Made by a program: the position numbers and the translations under genes. A stretch of 64,000 bases of DNA from Calycina herbarum (lineage: Eukaryota > Ascomycota > Leotiomycetes > Helotiales > Pezizellaceae). Location: NCBI GenBank assembly GCA_001414485.1, contig LLEY01000133.1, positions 108,327 through 172,326 of the forward strand, written 5' to 3'. Positions 36,720 through 48,402 of the stretch are shown piece after piece; positions within the stretch are counted from its first letter, which is position 1, and every line of letters begins with the position of its first letter. The notes under the pieces are model-generated. The model was given only the letters and a program-made list of their open reading frames with translations, was not told the origin of the DNA and did not search any database.

Positions 36720-38961
36720 TTGCCATGTGCATACCACGCCCCAATCCTTCATTCGTATGCAAGTAAGACGTCTTCTTGTGGCACAGAATGTTGTGTTGGT
36801 TGGGGGGCTGACGTGAGTGTGGGGAGAGATTATTTTTAGAAAACGGTGGGGAGTGTGCAGTGTGGAGTGTGGCAGTGTGGCAGTGAGATTTAGTTCCAGG
36901 GGTGAAAGGGGATGTGAAGAGGAATTTGTACGGAGTATAAGACTTGGAGCATGGTCGAGATGTTGGGGTTTTGTTGCTGATGGTTTGCTTTGGCTTTGGG
37001 CTTTGGGCTTTGTTGGTGTTGTGGCTTGGTGAGGAAGGAGCTATCATCGGGTCACCCTTGAGGCCGTTGGGACATTGTGGGAGTCTAAGAGAAACACCAA
37101 CGTCAACGCCAACACTAAGAAGATGGACTACGAACCGGTGAACTTTCTACGCGCTCGGCACTTGTTCTAGTTTGCGTTTCTTGGTGAGAAGGTAGACTTG
37201 AGCGAGTGTTTCTTGATCTCGATCTGCCTGTTGAGTCCATTCAGTTGAAGGATTCATACCAACACCGGCGCAGTCACCAACATGGCTGCAGATGAAATTA
37301 TTTCTTCTTGTGTTTTTTTCATTATGGCGTTCATGGGGTTGTCATTCGGGGAAGAGGGAGGAGAAGAGAAGTTGAGTCTTCATTGGGTTGAAGATCAGGT
37401 AGTTAGTTATATGGATCACCAGTGGAATTTTATTCTCTGGATCCAATGCTACAAGTAATAGCTGCGGATGTATTGATATTTTGAAGCTTTGGTTTCCAAT
37501 TAGGGATGACGAGGCAGTTTTTGGATACCAGTTGCTTTGCTTTTCTTGAGATTGTTATCTAGCTCGCTTTTGGTGCCAATGATGCTAGTTACTAGTCTCC
37601 ATGAAAAGTTGTGGACTCGTTGAGCTTTACGTGGGTTCGCTTGAGTGGAGGAGTTATTCTCTCGGTACTTGAAGAACATATCCTTTCTAGATTAGAAGCC
37701 AGTATTCCGTCGACATCCGGTGATTTTAGTTTGCTTGGGAAAAGAATCTGCCCATTGGATTCCAACTCCAACTCCAACAATGACCAGCAGGAGAGCGATG
37801 CTGGCACCAACGCAGCTGCGGAAAATGTTGACATCTCATGCGTCAACTGTTGGGCTTCCGGAATATGGGTTTAGGAATGGAATCCAGGTAATTTATATAT
37901 CCAAAACCAACACCAACACCAGCACCAACTTGATTGCAGAAGTTGGTGATTTACTGTGGTAGTTTGTTCTATTTTGATAGCATTGAAGTAGAAGGTTGAC
38001 CTTTGGGCCCGAAGGATGGAATCGATCGTCACTTGGGCGACGACTACATTTCCAGGCGCAACTTAGAAGTTGGCCTTTTGTCATTTTATTTGTTCAAGCT
38101 TGATAGCATTGTTGACTTTCAGGTCCGAGGGATGTGCTCATTCATCACTGGACGATAGATGACAACAGCAAAACCAACCCCACATCAACGGTAGTTCTAT
38201 TTTAAAGCCCCGCTTCAAGGTGGATAAAACAAGGTCTCGAGCTAGAAGAATCCAGTAGAAAGTGAAAGGGCTACTAGCTGTTGCGTTAGATATACGGAGA
38301 AATATAAGACGCGGGTTCTTCTTTCTTGGCTTGGTATGTCCTAATATTTGCTCTAGCTTAGTGGATTTTATGAAATTTGACAACACTGGCCTTTCATAGA
38401 GTATCTTAGAACTTTGATCTGCCAAAATTTAGAAAAATTATTTGGTAGATAGGGTAAAACTTATACCCTAAATGGCTTACGCAAGTACTATTCGACATAA
38501 CAAACTAGATGCTTCCACAAAAATTATTATAGCTAATCTACTTCCATCTCGCATCATGTTTCTTCTACTCCGCATCGATTCCAAAATCCCACAACTACTC
38601 GCATTCAAGAATAAAACTAATCTGCTTTCCAAAAGTATATCCCAAAGTCTCCCGACTCGCTAAACTATCTTCCTCAAACGGTAAATGGAACTTAAAGTTG
38701 AGTTTACTTTCTTAGCACGTTTTCTAGAATTTCTGTTCGAGTAAGGGGAAGTGCTTATTTTTGTTTCAGTGGGATATCAGATGTTTCGGGAAGCTTGTTT
38801 TGTTTCTCGGGTTTGATGCGATGAATAATGTTTCGACCGCGGAGTTACTTTTTAACTTCTAGGACTTCGGGGTGGCGAGTCTTGCGAATAGGACTGGGGG
38901 TTTGCTCATGAAGTATATCGAAAGACTCTACTTTTGAAATATGAGAGGCGTGGAAGCTGAT

Positions 38962-39406
38962 CAGCGTATTAAATGAGTAGAGTAGAGTAGAGTAGTGACT
39001 GCTACTCTACTCTACTCTACTCTACTCAAGGGATTTTAAGTACTACTCAAGTAGTACTCGAGTAGTATGGACCGATTCGGACCGACGCTCGGGAGACCTC
39101 GGGCCTAACATCGGTGTAAATCTATATAGTGTAGAGTTTATAAGGATTTTCTGACTCCTTTAAAAGGCAAGCATTATTATTTTCTTATTTAATTTTTGCG
39201 TATACTATATTTTTTACTTCTAAAATTAAACCTTTTCAGCTTATATTTATATACTACTACTATTTATAGACTACTCGAGTAGTACTTGAGTAGTTAAGAG
39301 TTACTACTCTGCTCTACTCATCCGACTTGCTACTTATACTCTACGCTACTCTACTTAAGACTACTCGAGTACTACTCGAGTAGTTGAGTAGTTTGTGAAT
39401 ACGCTG
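38962..39406. mobile_element. Non-autonomous hAT-type element (MITE), 445 bp
   Basis: The element begins CAGCGTATT and ends AATACGCTG, perfect 9-bp terminal inverted repeats with the CA...TG ends of hAT transposons. It is flanked on both sides by the identical 8-bp direct repeat aagctgat (38954-38961 and 39407-39414), the target-site size of hAT elements. Inside, many copies of GAGTAG/CTACTC and of the palindrome-forming ACTACTCGAGTAGT crowd both subterminal regions, as is usual for hAT transposase binding sites. The centre is AT-rich and has no transposase, so movement would need an enzyme encoded elsewhere. Confidence 0.85.
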
Positions 39407-41812
39407 AAGCTGATGGCTCTAGTAGTATTTTTGTAAAATTTCTTCCGATCTATTAGAGAGTTGGAAATGTGAGTCAATCGACCTTTTCGTTTTGGTGCCG
39501 TCCTTTTAACGGCGTTTAGAATTGTAACGGGTGGTTACTCCTCTCTCTACATAAAAGCTCCAAGTCAAGACAAGAATCACTGCCGAATTTCGAATGCCGT
39601 GTCTTTTTTTTATTAAGAAGAACTTCTACTCGATAGACAGTATGCTGATGAGAAATGAAATCCCAAATCAAGTGCAACAGACTACAATAAGCGGAAATGC
39701 AAGAGCCTCGATCATCGTTCTGTATCCAGCCGGATAAAGCAATATTCTTTGAACAATTAAATTACAATAATTGGCTGCCGCTTATCCTAAGCCTTCACAA
39801 ACAGTAATGGTTTTTATTCTAGCATAGCAACGATGACAGGGACTCTTATTTCAAATAGGCTTTTCTAGTTCATGGTGACTAATATTTATTAGTTGCTTAT
39901 TCTAACGACTTTGCTACTTCCAAGCTCAGGCTTAAAGTTATTTGAGTTGATTTTGTATTTTCAAAGTTTGGAGAAAACTAGAACCCCTCTTCTAGTTAAC
40001 TGGACTCTCATTTTCCCCCTCAGTTTTTCTTTCTTTCAACCGGGGTTAGCTCCTCCAAAGTATACCATGATCTTGGTCAAAACTAAGACAACATGTAAAG
40101 ACGCCGTCAGATATACTCTTACTGTCTATTTCAACAGAGCAGCCAAGTCTCTAAGCCAACGAGAAATGATCTCATTTAAGTAGTGAGCATCGGCTTATAT
40201 CACATGACCCGTCTCATTTTCATGAAACTTCAATAGCCGAAACTCCAGGTGACCAAAAGGGAGAGAGATTGAATCGTGGGAACATGATGACCTTATACAT
40301 CCATCTCGCGAGAAAGATTGAAATTCCCAATCCTTCCCGTGAAATTTCTATTTTTAATTTCCACTACCAACAACCCTGTCTGGAGGTGGGCCTCAGCCAC
40401 AAAACCCCAAGCCCAAATCTTGGATTTAGAGATTTGAGCCTCAACCACTGCAACATTAACCGTATTTCGTACGGATTGGCCAATGGCGGCTTCAACATCG
40501 AGACAGTCAGCTTCGTCTCCAGCGGCCGCTGAACGCCATCTGGCGGTTGGTTCCTTCGTTTTCGGAAATCGCGGGATGGACTGGTATTTTTCAATACGGA
40601 TCTGTGGACGCTGGACTACCGAGATAACATTTGCTTCCCTTGCTTTTGGGCGTCGAGTGGGTAAGCTTAAGTCCTCTTGGCTCATGAACATACGAAGGCA
40701 ACAGGTTACTGCACTCGGCTGCTTGTTCTAGCTCCCACTCTTCAAGATTCAAAATTTACACCCTGTTGCACCAGGAATTTGGATTTTTGTTTGCATCGCC
40801 ACTTTCACCGCAAGATCAACGAATTAGCAAACATTTGGTGTTGTATGTTGTCAGCCGCAGTCCTACAACTTGGCTGTGGAACTTTTGGCGAAATCCAGCC
40901 TTCTGCGCTGGCATCTTGGGAGAATCATATGCCTTCAATCTTAGGATCCACACGGTCCTCTTCGTGGGATCTTCACGCTGTGCCTCTGAAGCTACTGTCC
41001 CGTCTTGGTTGCACTTCCAAGTTGGGAAATCTTCGCATCATACGGTTCACCACAGCCTTATGAAGTAAACAGGTTCCTGTGTAACTTCCTACAAGTGTTG
41101 GTGTTGCTGTTGGGCAGTTTCCGTGCTACTCCGCACACGATCTTTGCTCGATCGAAGTGCAAAAGAAGGAAAATAGAAGTCCCTCAAATTTCCGCCATTC
41201 GTGGATATTTCCATTCTGAAAGAAATATTTCCTTTGTTCTATTTTCCTTCACAATGAAAGCGGTGTCGGTTTCCCGGTGATGCTGGTGGTGGCTGAGACT
41301 TAAGGAATGAAAGAAGAAGCCCCCACTAAACCTCATCTTACCAACAAAACGCTCCTCGCCTCTTTCTCGTGCACCGTTACCTCCCCATCATTATTGTTTG
41401 CTAGGGCAGGAGTACATGCTTGCAAATCTGACATGATCATCTCATTGGCAAGCATCTATACGGATTCCTGTTGTACTTAGGTTCTGGGATATCCCCATCG
41501 CTGCGACCTGCTTCTTCTTAAGTTTTACTTGTTGGCTTGTTGGCTTTTCCCCTCTCGCTCTTATCAAGTACAGACATCAATTTCTGTGGACGGAGTGACT
41601 TTACTTAACCCTAGCACATCAGATACACAGAAGGATATACACGTCACGGGTTCATTGTCTTTCATTGTTTGGAAATACACTCATTCGCCTTTCGGAGTTT
41701 TCAAAGTCCCTCTTTTCCGTCGAAGCAATTCAATTCATCGAACCATACTTGGGGATCCAAGTTCATACATTACCGAGCGTCTCTCGACCTACTTTTCCTA
41801 CTTTAATACACA

Positions 41813-42929
41813 ATGGCGAAGCCAACAGATAAGGGAACCTGCCCTAGCGATGCACTTTGGTGAGTTCGTAAGTGTATTGTCTCAATCAACAGCATTCTAA
41901 TAAAATTATAGGTATGAGTGTTTAGCAACAATGCCATCTTTTCAAGGCTGTTGCGCTTCAAACCCATGTGCTCAAGGTAGCTGTCCAATTAAAGATCTGC
42001 GACCTGCTGGTATTCCCGCCGCTGGTATAGTATCCACAAACGAACCGAACACACAATGCCCTTCAACTTCGCAATGGTATACCTGCTTGTCCACGACTCC
42101 AACAAGTTTTCAAGGCTGTTGTAAATCAAATCCATGTCAGCAAAACGGATGTCCGACCCAAGATCTGGAAGCAGCACAGTTTAAAGTTATTCCTGGAGCA
42201 AGTTCAACATTACAATCTTCAACACAATCTTCAACTGCAACCTCAACACCGACACATACCAGCACTTCAGCTGCGGTGCAACCTAATATTACTGCCGAGC
42301 ATTCAAACAATACCCCGATCATTGCTGGTGTAGTGGTGGGAGGAGTGGTCCTCATAGCTCTTATCATATGCGGATTCCTATTCCTCAAATCTCGGAGGAA
42401 GAAGGAGAAGAACGCAAAGAGAGATCCTTCAGCTGTTGCAATGATGGCAGCACACCCCAATTCGCCCGGCATGCAAAAATCAACACCAACAGACGGGACC
42501 CGAAGTGCAGAAAATGGTATGCTCTCCCCTCAAATTTCAATTCTAATTTACTTTGGTACTAACCACCATACAGAAGGATACTACTCAGCCTCCCAAGGAA
42601 CACCCAGACCAGACCACGACCCATCAAAATCCTCCCAACACACAAGAGATGGACATCTCTCCGGTCCACCACCCTACGCTTCCCCTCAACCATCTCCAAA
42701 CCAACCAGTCTTCTCACCCCAAATATCTTTAATGTCTGCCCATCCATCACCTAATGGCGGACAAACATGGGGTAGTAACCAGTCACATCACCAGGTCCAC
42801 GAGATGGTGGATTCAAGCTCGACGAATATCCCACAGCAATTGGATAGTACGGAGATGCCTGCTAGTGCGAGGGCGCAGGAGTTTGCTGTCGAGTTACCTG
42901 GGGTGGCAGTGACCAAACCTAAGTCGTAG
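41813..42929 (+). CDS. Single-pass membrane protein with two Cys-rich GCC modules
   Basis: Three exons, 41813-41859, 41912-42516 and 42574-42929, give 335 residues. The N-terminal part carries two copies of one module: CPSDALWYECL..FQGCCASNPCAQGSCP (about residues 10-41) and CPSTSQWYTCL..FQGCCKSNPCQQNGCP (about 65-97). A Ser/Thr-rich stalk with an N-glycosylation-like NIT site leads to one membrane segment (IIAGVVVGGVVLIALIICGF, about residues 152-174). A basic stop-transfer (KSRRKKEKN) and a Pro/Ser/Gln-rich cytosolic tail of about 155 residues follow. There is no N-terminal signal peptide; the membrane helix may serve as the signal anchor. Layout resembles fungal wall-stress sensor-like proteins, but the Cys module differs from WSC. 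Function is unknown. Exon 1 is supported because it supplies the start of module 1. Confidence 0.75.
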
Positions 42930-43695
42930 AACTGTTCAAAGGAGAATTGAAAAAACGGGGGATGGGTGGAAAATTTGTCTATATGGCTTCGCCGATAATT
43001 GGGATATAAGGGTTGCGTTTGCATGGGGTCTAGATTCTTGTAATATAGCTTTGAGGGTGTTGAACTTCTTGGGTGATGTGAGAGGGAGTAAAAAAAAGAC
43101 ACTTCTATTACTTATTTTCCCTTCATGAAATATCTACCTAGGTGCTCAACAAGGCCTCGGCTCCCTGTTGTTTCCTTTCTGTAAAGCAAAGAAATCAACT
43201 CATCGATGTAACTTTGGTACACTGTTCGACTCTCTTCAGTATTCTAAACTTTCTAGAATGTTTTTATTAAATAAAGGTTACTTAGACAAGTACCGTACTC
43301 TTTACCTTTGAAAATACTTACAACTTTATTCACTTAACTTGATTAACTCAACATCCTCAAACAATGCAATTTAATATTTAAAGTTACATAAGTTGACAAT
43401 TCCATACTTGGTGAATAAAGCATACCAGTCCCATGGGCTTCACATGTCGCTAAGAGACTTTATGAGATTTTATTTTCATGTTTGGCGAGGGGGTTGTGTG
43501 CGTTGACGGGAGAGGATTGAGGGTCTTAACAACGCGGTGTCCTTCGTTGCATATCGGGGTAAAATATAAAGCAGTTAACAGAACAGAATTAAAAATTGAT
43601 ATTAACGCGATTGCTTTCTCCTCTAAACCCCTTATTAGTCCCTCTCTCCATTACATCTTCAACACACGCCAACATTTCATTGCGCATTAATTCAT
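42930..43695. other. Convergent intergenic stretch, AT-rich
   Basis: It lies between the 3' ends of the membrane-protein gene and the SLC35F-like gene. No gene is seen. A 16-base word at 43413-43428 nearly matches one at 27465-27480 (see findings). Confidence 0.45.
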
Positions 43696-45062
43696 TCAAA
43701 CATGGACAGCAACGCCCGACCCGACCAACCCCTCTCTCCTCGCCTCTTTGACAGCTTTTGCCTTCGCCGTCCCCAGTCCAACAATCCCCTCCTCCTGATT
43801 AGCACCCAACCAAGGCTTCTTACTATCCCCCAAAACACTGCCCGCTAAAAAGTAACAAACCAACCCCAAAATGATCATAACAAAAGCAATTGGATAAAGA
43901 TAGTAAATCGCATATCCGAAGACCTTGATGCCAATAATGACACCCCAGAAATTCCCAGTAAGAAGCGAAATATCGAAAAACGCAGCAGAAGACATCCGGA
44001 ACATAAGAGGAGCGAGAGAATAGAAGAGACAGAGGATAAGTGTATACCCGACAATATACCCCGCAACCTCACTATCCCAAGTCGCAGTCTGGAAAGACGA
44101 TCGATCGAAGATGGCAGCTGTGATCCCATTGATAATGACACCGAAGAGACCTAACATTCCTAGGACTTCGTATGCTGGCCGTTTCGAGACGAACCATTCT
44201 TCGAAAACGTTGGAAATTCCGTAGAATGTTGCGCCTACGAGGGCGAATAGGTCTCCCTTGACTTGTGTGGGTGTCGCGGATCCGGTACCGCCTGTTTTGG
44301 AATCGGAACCGATGAGGAGACCCATTCCGCCGCAGCAGATCAATATTCCGAGGATTTGGAAGGGCTTGTAGCGGACTCGGAGGAGGGTAAAGGATATGAG
44401 GACTACGCAAATAATCGACCAGAAGTTGATTAATTGGGCTGAGAGGAGGTTGGTCTGTTTTATGTTAGTGGACGGAAGTGGAATTTCCAAAAGGGTGAAG
44501 ACGAACATATCGGTATGCTAGGACGGTGAAGTAGTTTCCTTCCACATCCAAGAAGCTGAGGATCGCATATTTCCAGCCATCTACCAAGAAGAGCTTGAAG
44601 TATTTCTTGGGTCCGTATTTGAACATTGTGTAGGTAGAGTAGATTATTGCGAGGAGGACGTAGTTGAATAGTGTTTGGAAAGCTGGAATCGATGTGCCTT
44701 TGTTAACGAGGAGGGTAGAGAAGGTGTTTGTGCCAGTGATGCAAAGGGCAAGAACTTGTCTATCCAAAAAATGTCAGCATAACTCCCCAAAATAACTGTT
44801 CCACACCAAATGAAACAAGAAGTAAAAGAACTCACCCAATAAGCAACACGATCCAGAAATCCCTCGTCAACAAATACGAATACCAATGCTTCTTCTTCCT
44901 CTCCAAACTCTCAATCCCGTTCGCCAAAAGCTCTGGGTTAACCTCCTCCTCGCTCGCACTTCTCTCCCCCCTCATCTCCACACTATTTCTCCCCACATCA
45001 TTGGCAACCATCTCATCCACACCTTTATAACTCTCCCCCGCCTGCGCTGTTGTCCTCGCCAT
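43696..45062 (-). CDS. SLC35F-family (DUF914) multi-pass transporter
   Basis: Exons 45062-44836, 44759-44507 and 44454-43696 give 412 residues from the first ATG. After an acidic, disordered N terminus come about ten hydrophobic segments in the drug/metabolite-transporter arrangement, starting with DFWIVLLIG-QVLALCITGTN. Family-typical text includes SFLDVEGNYFTVLAYRY-TNLLSAQLINFWSI and GDLFALVGATFYGISNVFEEWFV. SLC35F1/F2-like proteins sit in secretory or plasma membranes; the substrate is not established for fungal members. The second intron has the donor GTTCGT. The open frame continues upstream of the chosen start to 45197 without an ATG, so a further 5' exon is possible. Confidence 0.87.
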
Positions 45063-46088
45063 CTTATCGCGATCTTCTTCCTCTATACTTCCTGGGTGGG
45101 CTTCGGATTCGGAGTCGGAACTATGTACAAGAAGAGGAGTTTCCTGTTCTGAAGCCGTGGTGACTGGATTTTTGTTTTCCGTCGGGTATATGTGCAAAAA
45201 AAAGTAAAAGGTAAATTAAAATTTAAAAATTGTCGGTTTGCGATTGCGATGCGATTGTCGATTTCGGAGTCGTGAAGTCTTTCTCTCCCCTCTCGCATGC
45301 AGTAAGCGCAAAGACTTCAAGTCGCTTACTGGTGTCGTTATGAGTTTCTCGAAATTCGCATCGATATCTCACGATATCAATCAACAAAAGCCGCAAAAAT
45401 TCGGTCAAAACGAAGAAGTTGTGGTGTTGTTGGGGGACGCTTTCTTTTTAAGATTCGTCCTGGGGAGACCCATGAGCGGGGCAGCAGAAGAAAAAGCAAA
45501 GGAGGATAGCAAGGATGTTTGCAGAAATTACGGGAGAGATGAGCAATGTGGTGTTGTGGTTGGGCGGAAGGAACATGGGACGGAAAATGAACCTGGTTGA
45601 ACTGGTGGGGGAATGCCCTGCTTTGGATTAGCGCATCATTAGTCCAGCGGGCAGCGACGGCGCGGCCACTGGGACGGGTGGGGAATCCAATTCAGCATGT
45701 GGCGGCTGAGATTGAAAGTCTAGATGACGTGGGAGTGGTGGTGTTTTGAAAAGAAAGGCGGAAAATAGATATCATGTGCGGGGTAGTTGTCATAAGGTTT
45801 GGTGATTCGTGATACATTGTGTTACGTGATTAGAAAAAAAGGAAGGTTGACGCGAAAACCCCCATTGACAAGTTTCTCTTGATAGTATAAAAAAAGCAGA
45901 AAACATGAAAGTTCCAGCTGGAAAGGTCTGCTGGGTTACTATCTTGGAAGATGAATTTGATATTTATGGAAAATGAGACATCGGGTTTCTTGAACAATTG
46001 CCTCCATGTAATATCCGAGTCCGCATCGTTGGAATTAGACTTCATCAAGGCCAGGCCCGAATAACTTCATGCGTAGTGTAGCGGTTGC
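45063..46088. other. Upstream region of the SLC35F-like gene
   Basis: Nothing coding is supported. The first 140 bp stays open in the transporter frame but has no ATG. The remainder should hold its promoter. The plus-strand open frame 45238-45600 shows no motif. Confidence 0.4.
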
Positions 46089-46921
46089 TCAACCTTTGGG
46101 TAAGACGGGATACTTTGCGGCCTTCCCTGATTGTGTTGTGGGTGAGATGGATGGTTTCGATAGGAATTTCAGTCGTTTGGCTGCGTCTTGACTTGGGAGT
46201 AGGAAATCTCGAATCTTTGACAACCCATAATAATCATTCTCGGGCCTAGCGAACTTGAACTGCTCACTTGTCCAACCTCTTGTCCCTGCCTTAAGGCCTA
46301 ATATTTCTCCCTCCCGTTGACAAGAATCGAAGTCCCCGATAACCGGAGTATCCCTATTCATGAAGATATTGCTTGAATTAATATCGCAATGAATGAGACC
46401 CAAACTGTGGAGATGTTGAATACCCTTCTGGATATGCTGTAAGAGGAGGTTTGTATCAAAAGGGCGAGAGTCCTTAGCCACTCTCTCTAATAAGGTCATG
46501 TTGTACTTGACAAAACAGAGGCCTGCTATTCTTCCGTGCTTGACGATGCATCCAAGATATTGAGCGATGTTAGGGTGGGGAGATGCCCTTAAAATCTCGC
46601 AGACTTGAGCCTCATGTAAGAGAACACTACCCATTTCAGTAGAGGCCTTAATATCGCTATAATACAGTAAACTAGGTCGCTTGATGTAGTGGTCGCCTAT
46701 AGGTAACGTGTAAAGTGTGCCGGGAAAGGCGGCCAGATTTGTGAAGTAGGGATCGGGACAAGGTTGAGTGGAGTTAGATCGACTTCGGAAGGGGAAAGGT
46801 AACGACGTTCTGTAATCGCATAGTAATACTGGTCGCCCTCTCTAAGTATGATCTTGGTGTGGGAAAATGTAAGATCTCTATCCTCTTCGACGAATGCCTC
46901 GTTGAATTCGGAAACTTCCAT
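46089..46921 (-). pseudogene. Kinase-like gene broken by a frameshift
   Basis: The first frame starts at the ATG at 46921 (MEVSEFNEAFVEEDRD) and stops at 46697. The second frame is open from about 46780 and carries the kinase-like body to the stop at 46089. It reads GDHYIKRPSLLYYSDIK, then EAQVCEILRASPHPNIAQYLG, HLHSLGLIHCDINSSNIFM (catalytic-loop Asp kept), GDFDSC in place of DFG, and GTRGWTSEQF resembling the APE region. The two frames differ by -1/+2 and overlap at about 46700-46780, where no acceptable GT-AG intron restores the reading. The fold resembles the small serine/threonine-kinase-like families expanded in some Leotiomycetes. It is most likely a pseudogene; a sequencing indel or an atypical intron cannot be excluded. 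Confidence 0.6.
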
Positions 46922-48402
46922 GTCGGCAAGCTTGGCGGAGTCGAGAAGAGACCTAATGTTTGAAGAACACGTCCACTTGTTGTTGCCTAAGAGGGTTGGG
47001 AGCAAAACCCAGCTGTAACACCGAGTATCTTTTATAGATGTACGTAGGCAGGGCTGGACATAAGGCTAGACTGAAGATTTATTGAGAGGTTACGTCTGGT
47101 CACGTTTTTTCTTCTCGGCCAAATCGGGGTACGATTATTAGGGTCATGAATTCTAATTGGTCGAGACATGGCAGTAGTGGGGCAACTACCGAATTGTATT
47201 CATTTGTTCGTTGTTAGGAAACGTTGGAGGTGATAGGTAGCAAGGGTATCTTTTGGTCTATATGTGGATGTAGGTTGAGGAGTTGTGGGTTCGAAGTTGA
47301 GGCATGAGGGTCTAAATTCCTCCTAGAGGCATACCCCACTGTGAGGTATTCATTGTTGTTGTGCTTAGACGAACGAAGTTGGTTAACATGGTTATGTAGG
47401 GAATTGAAAGAGGTATTAAGTGGGGTTGATGAGAGGGTAGACAGGTGAATCAAGCGAGAAAGTGGAGATGGGAAATACCTCAGCATCATTTTTGATATCT
47501 GAATATTTCAGTCACCTCTTACAAGTTCCTTTGCATCTCTTTCGCGAGAGCATGGAAATACATACTATTGCACAATGATTTTATAAACACAATTCTATTT
47601 GCTGATAGGCTAACTGATGATATCTACTTTCACGAAGCGACTAGTAAGTTAAAGTGGTGCTGAATTTTGATCTTAAAGCTGAAGATAGATTGGCTACTTC
47701 TTAAATACTTAAAGTAGGGTTTGTCTGAATAGAGAAAGTTTCTCAGAAACTTAGACGTTATCGAAATTGTAAGTAGTATCGACTTTTATTCATTTCATAC
47801 CAAGGGTTTTTTAGGAACACAAATATCCACCCAGAATCACTCTCACGAATGAACGACCACTGGAGCTTTTTAACTTGAGAACTCAGGCATCATTAGAAGC
47901 TACTCGTTTTTGAAGCTACTGTCCAGAACTGTCCAAAAGCCTTTAAATATCGGGTTCTTGAAACAATGAAAGTTTAGAACTCTTTTGCTCACAACTCCTA
48001 GTTCTTAAAACCAAGATATAACAGACTTCGGAATTCGCGGTGAAGAATAATATCAGAAAAATTTGCTCATTTCTGGGTTTATCCGGATCGTAGCGCACGT
48101 GTGACCTCTCCAGCATCAAACAATCTGGAACTCTATATTCCTTTGCTTGGAATCTTTGTAGACGGGAGGGTGTAAATCGAGGAGCAATCCCATCAAAAAT
48201 CGACCCATTAACTTCAATCCATTTGATACGGGGTTTATTTCATGTTCAGCGACCAGAGAAATAAACAACAGGGTGGGGAAATGCGTAATTATCTCTGGAA
48301 GAGAGATAACGTCATATGAAACCTTCTCAATAAATAGTATCTTGAAATATGGAAAAGAACTCCCATTAAACAACAGCCCTTCGACAACTGTGCATCATAG
48401 TT
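46922..48402. other. Intergenic stretch, no gene recognised
   Basis: AT-rich sequence between the kinase-like remnant and the acyltransferase 3' end. Small open frames on the minus strand (47214-47489, 48116-48373) show no recognisable content. Confidence 0.45.

Larger units (their letters stand above)
33498..41812. other. Long gene-poor stretch upstream of hacA
   Basis: About 8.3 kb without a supported gene. Near hacA, a GTGACAGGG-like unit is repeated in tandem at 33832-33856. Dinucleotide and short tandem repeats lie at 36659-36719, and a hAT-type element at 38962-39406 is listed separately. Open frames such as 34093-34413 and 35866-36471 (both minus) lack motifs and convincing starts. 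Confidence 0.45.

Noticed and set aside
45083..45298. Alternative first exon of the SLC35F-like gene starting at 45298
   Set aside because: The frame has an ATG but its sequence is not membrane- or linker-like, and I found no donor that joins it convincingly to the transporter frame.
46690..46800. Normal intron joining the two kinase-like frames
   Set aside because: No GT-AG pair of realistic length restores the frame while keeping the conserved YIKRPSLL segment. The only exact fit is 11 nt long.
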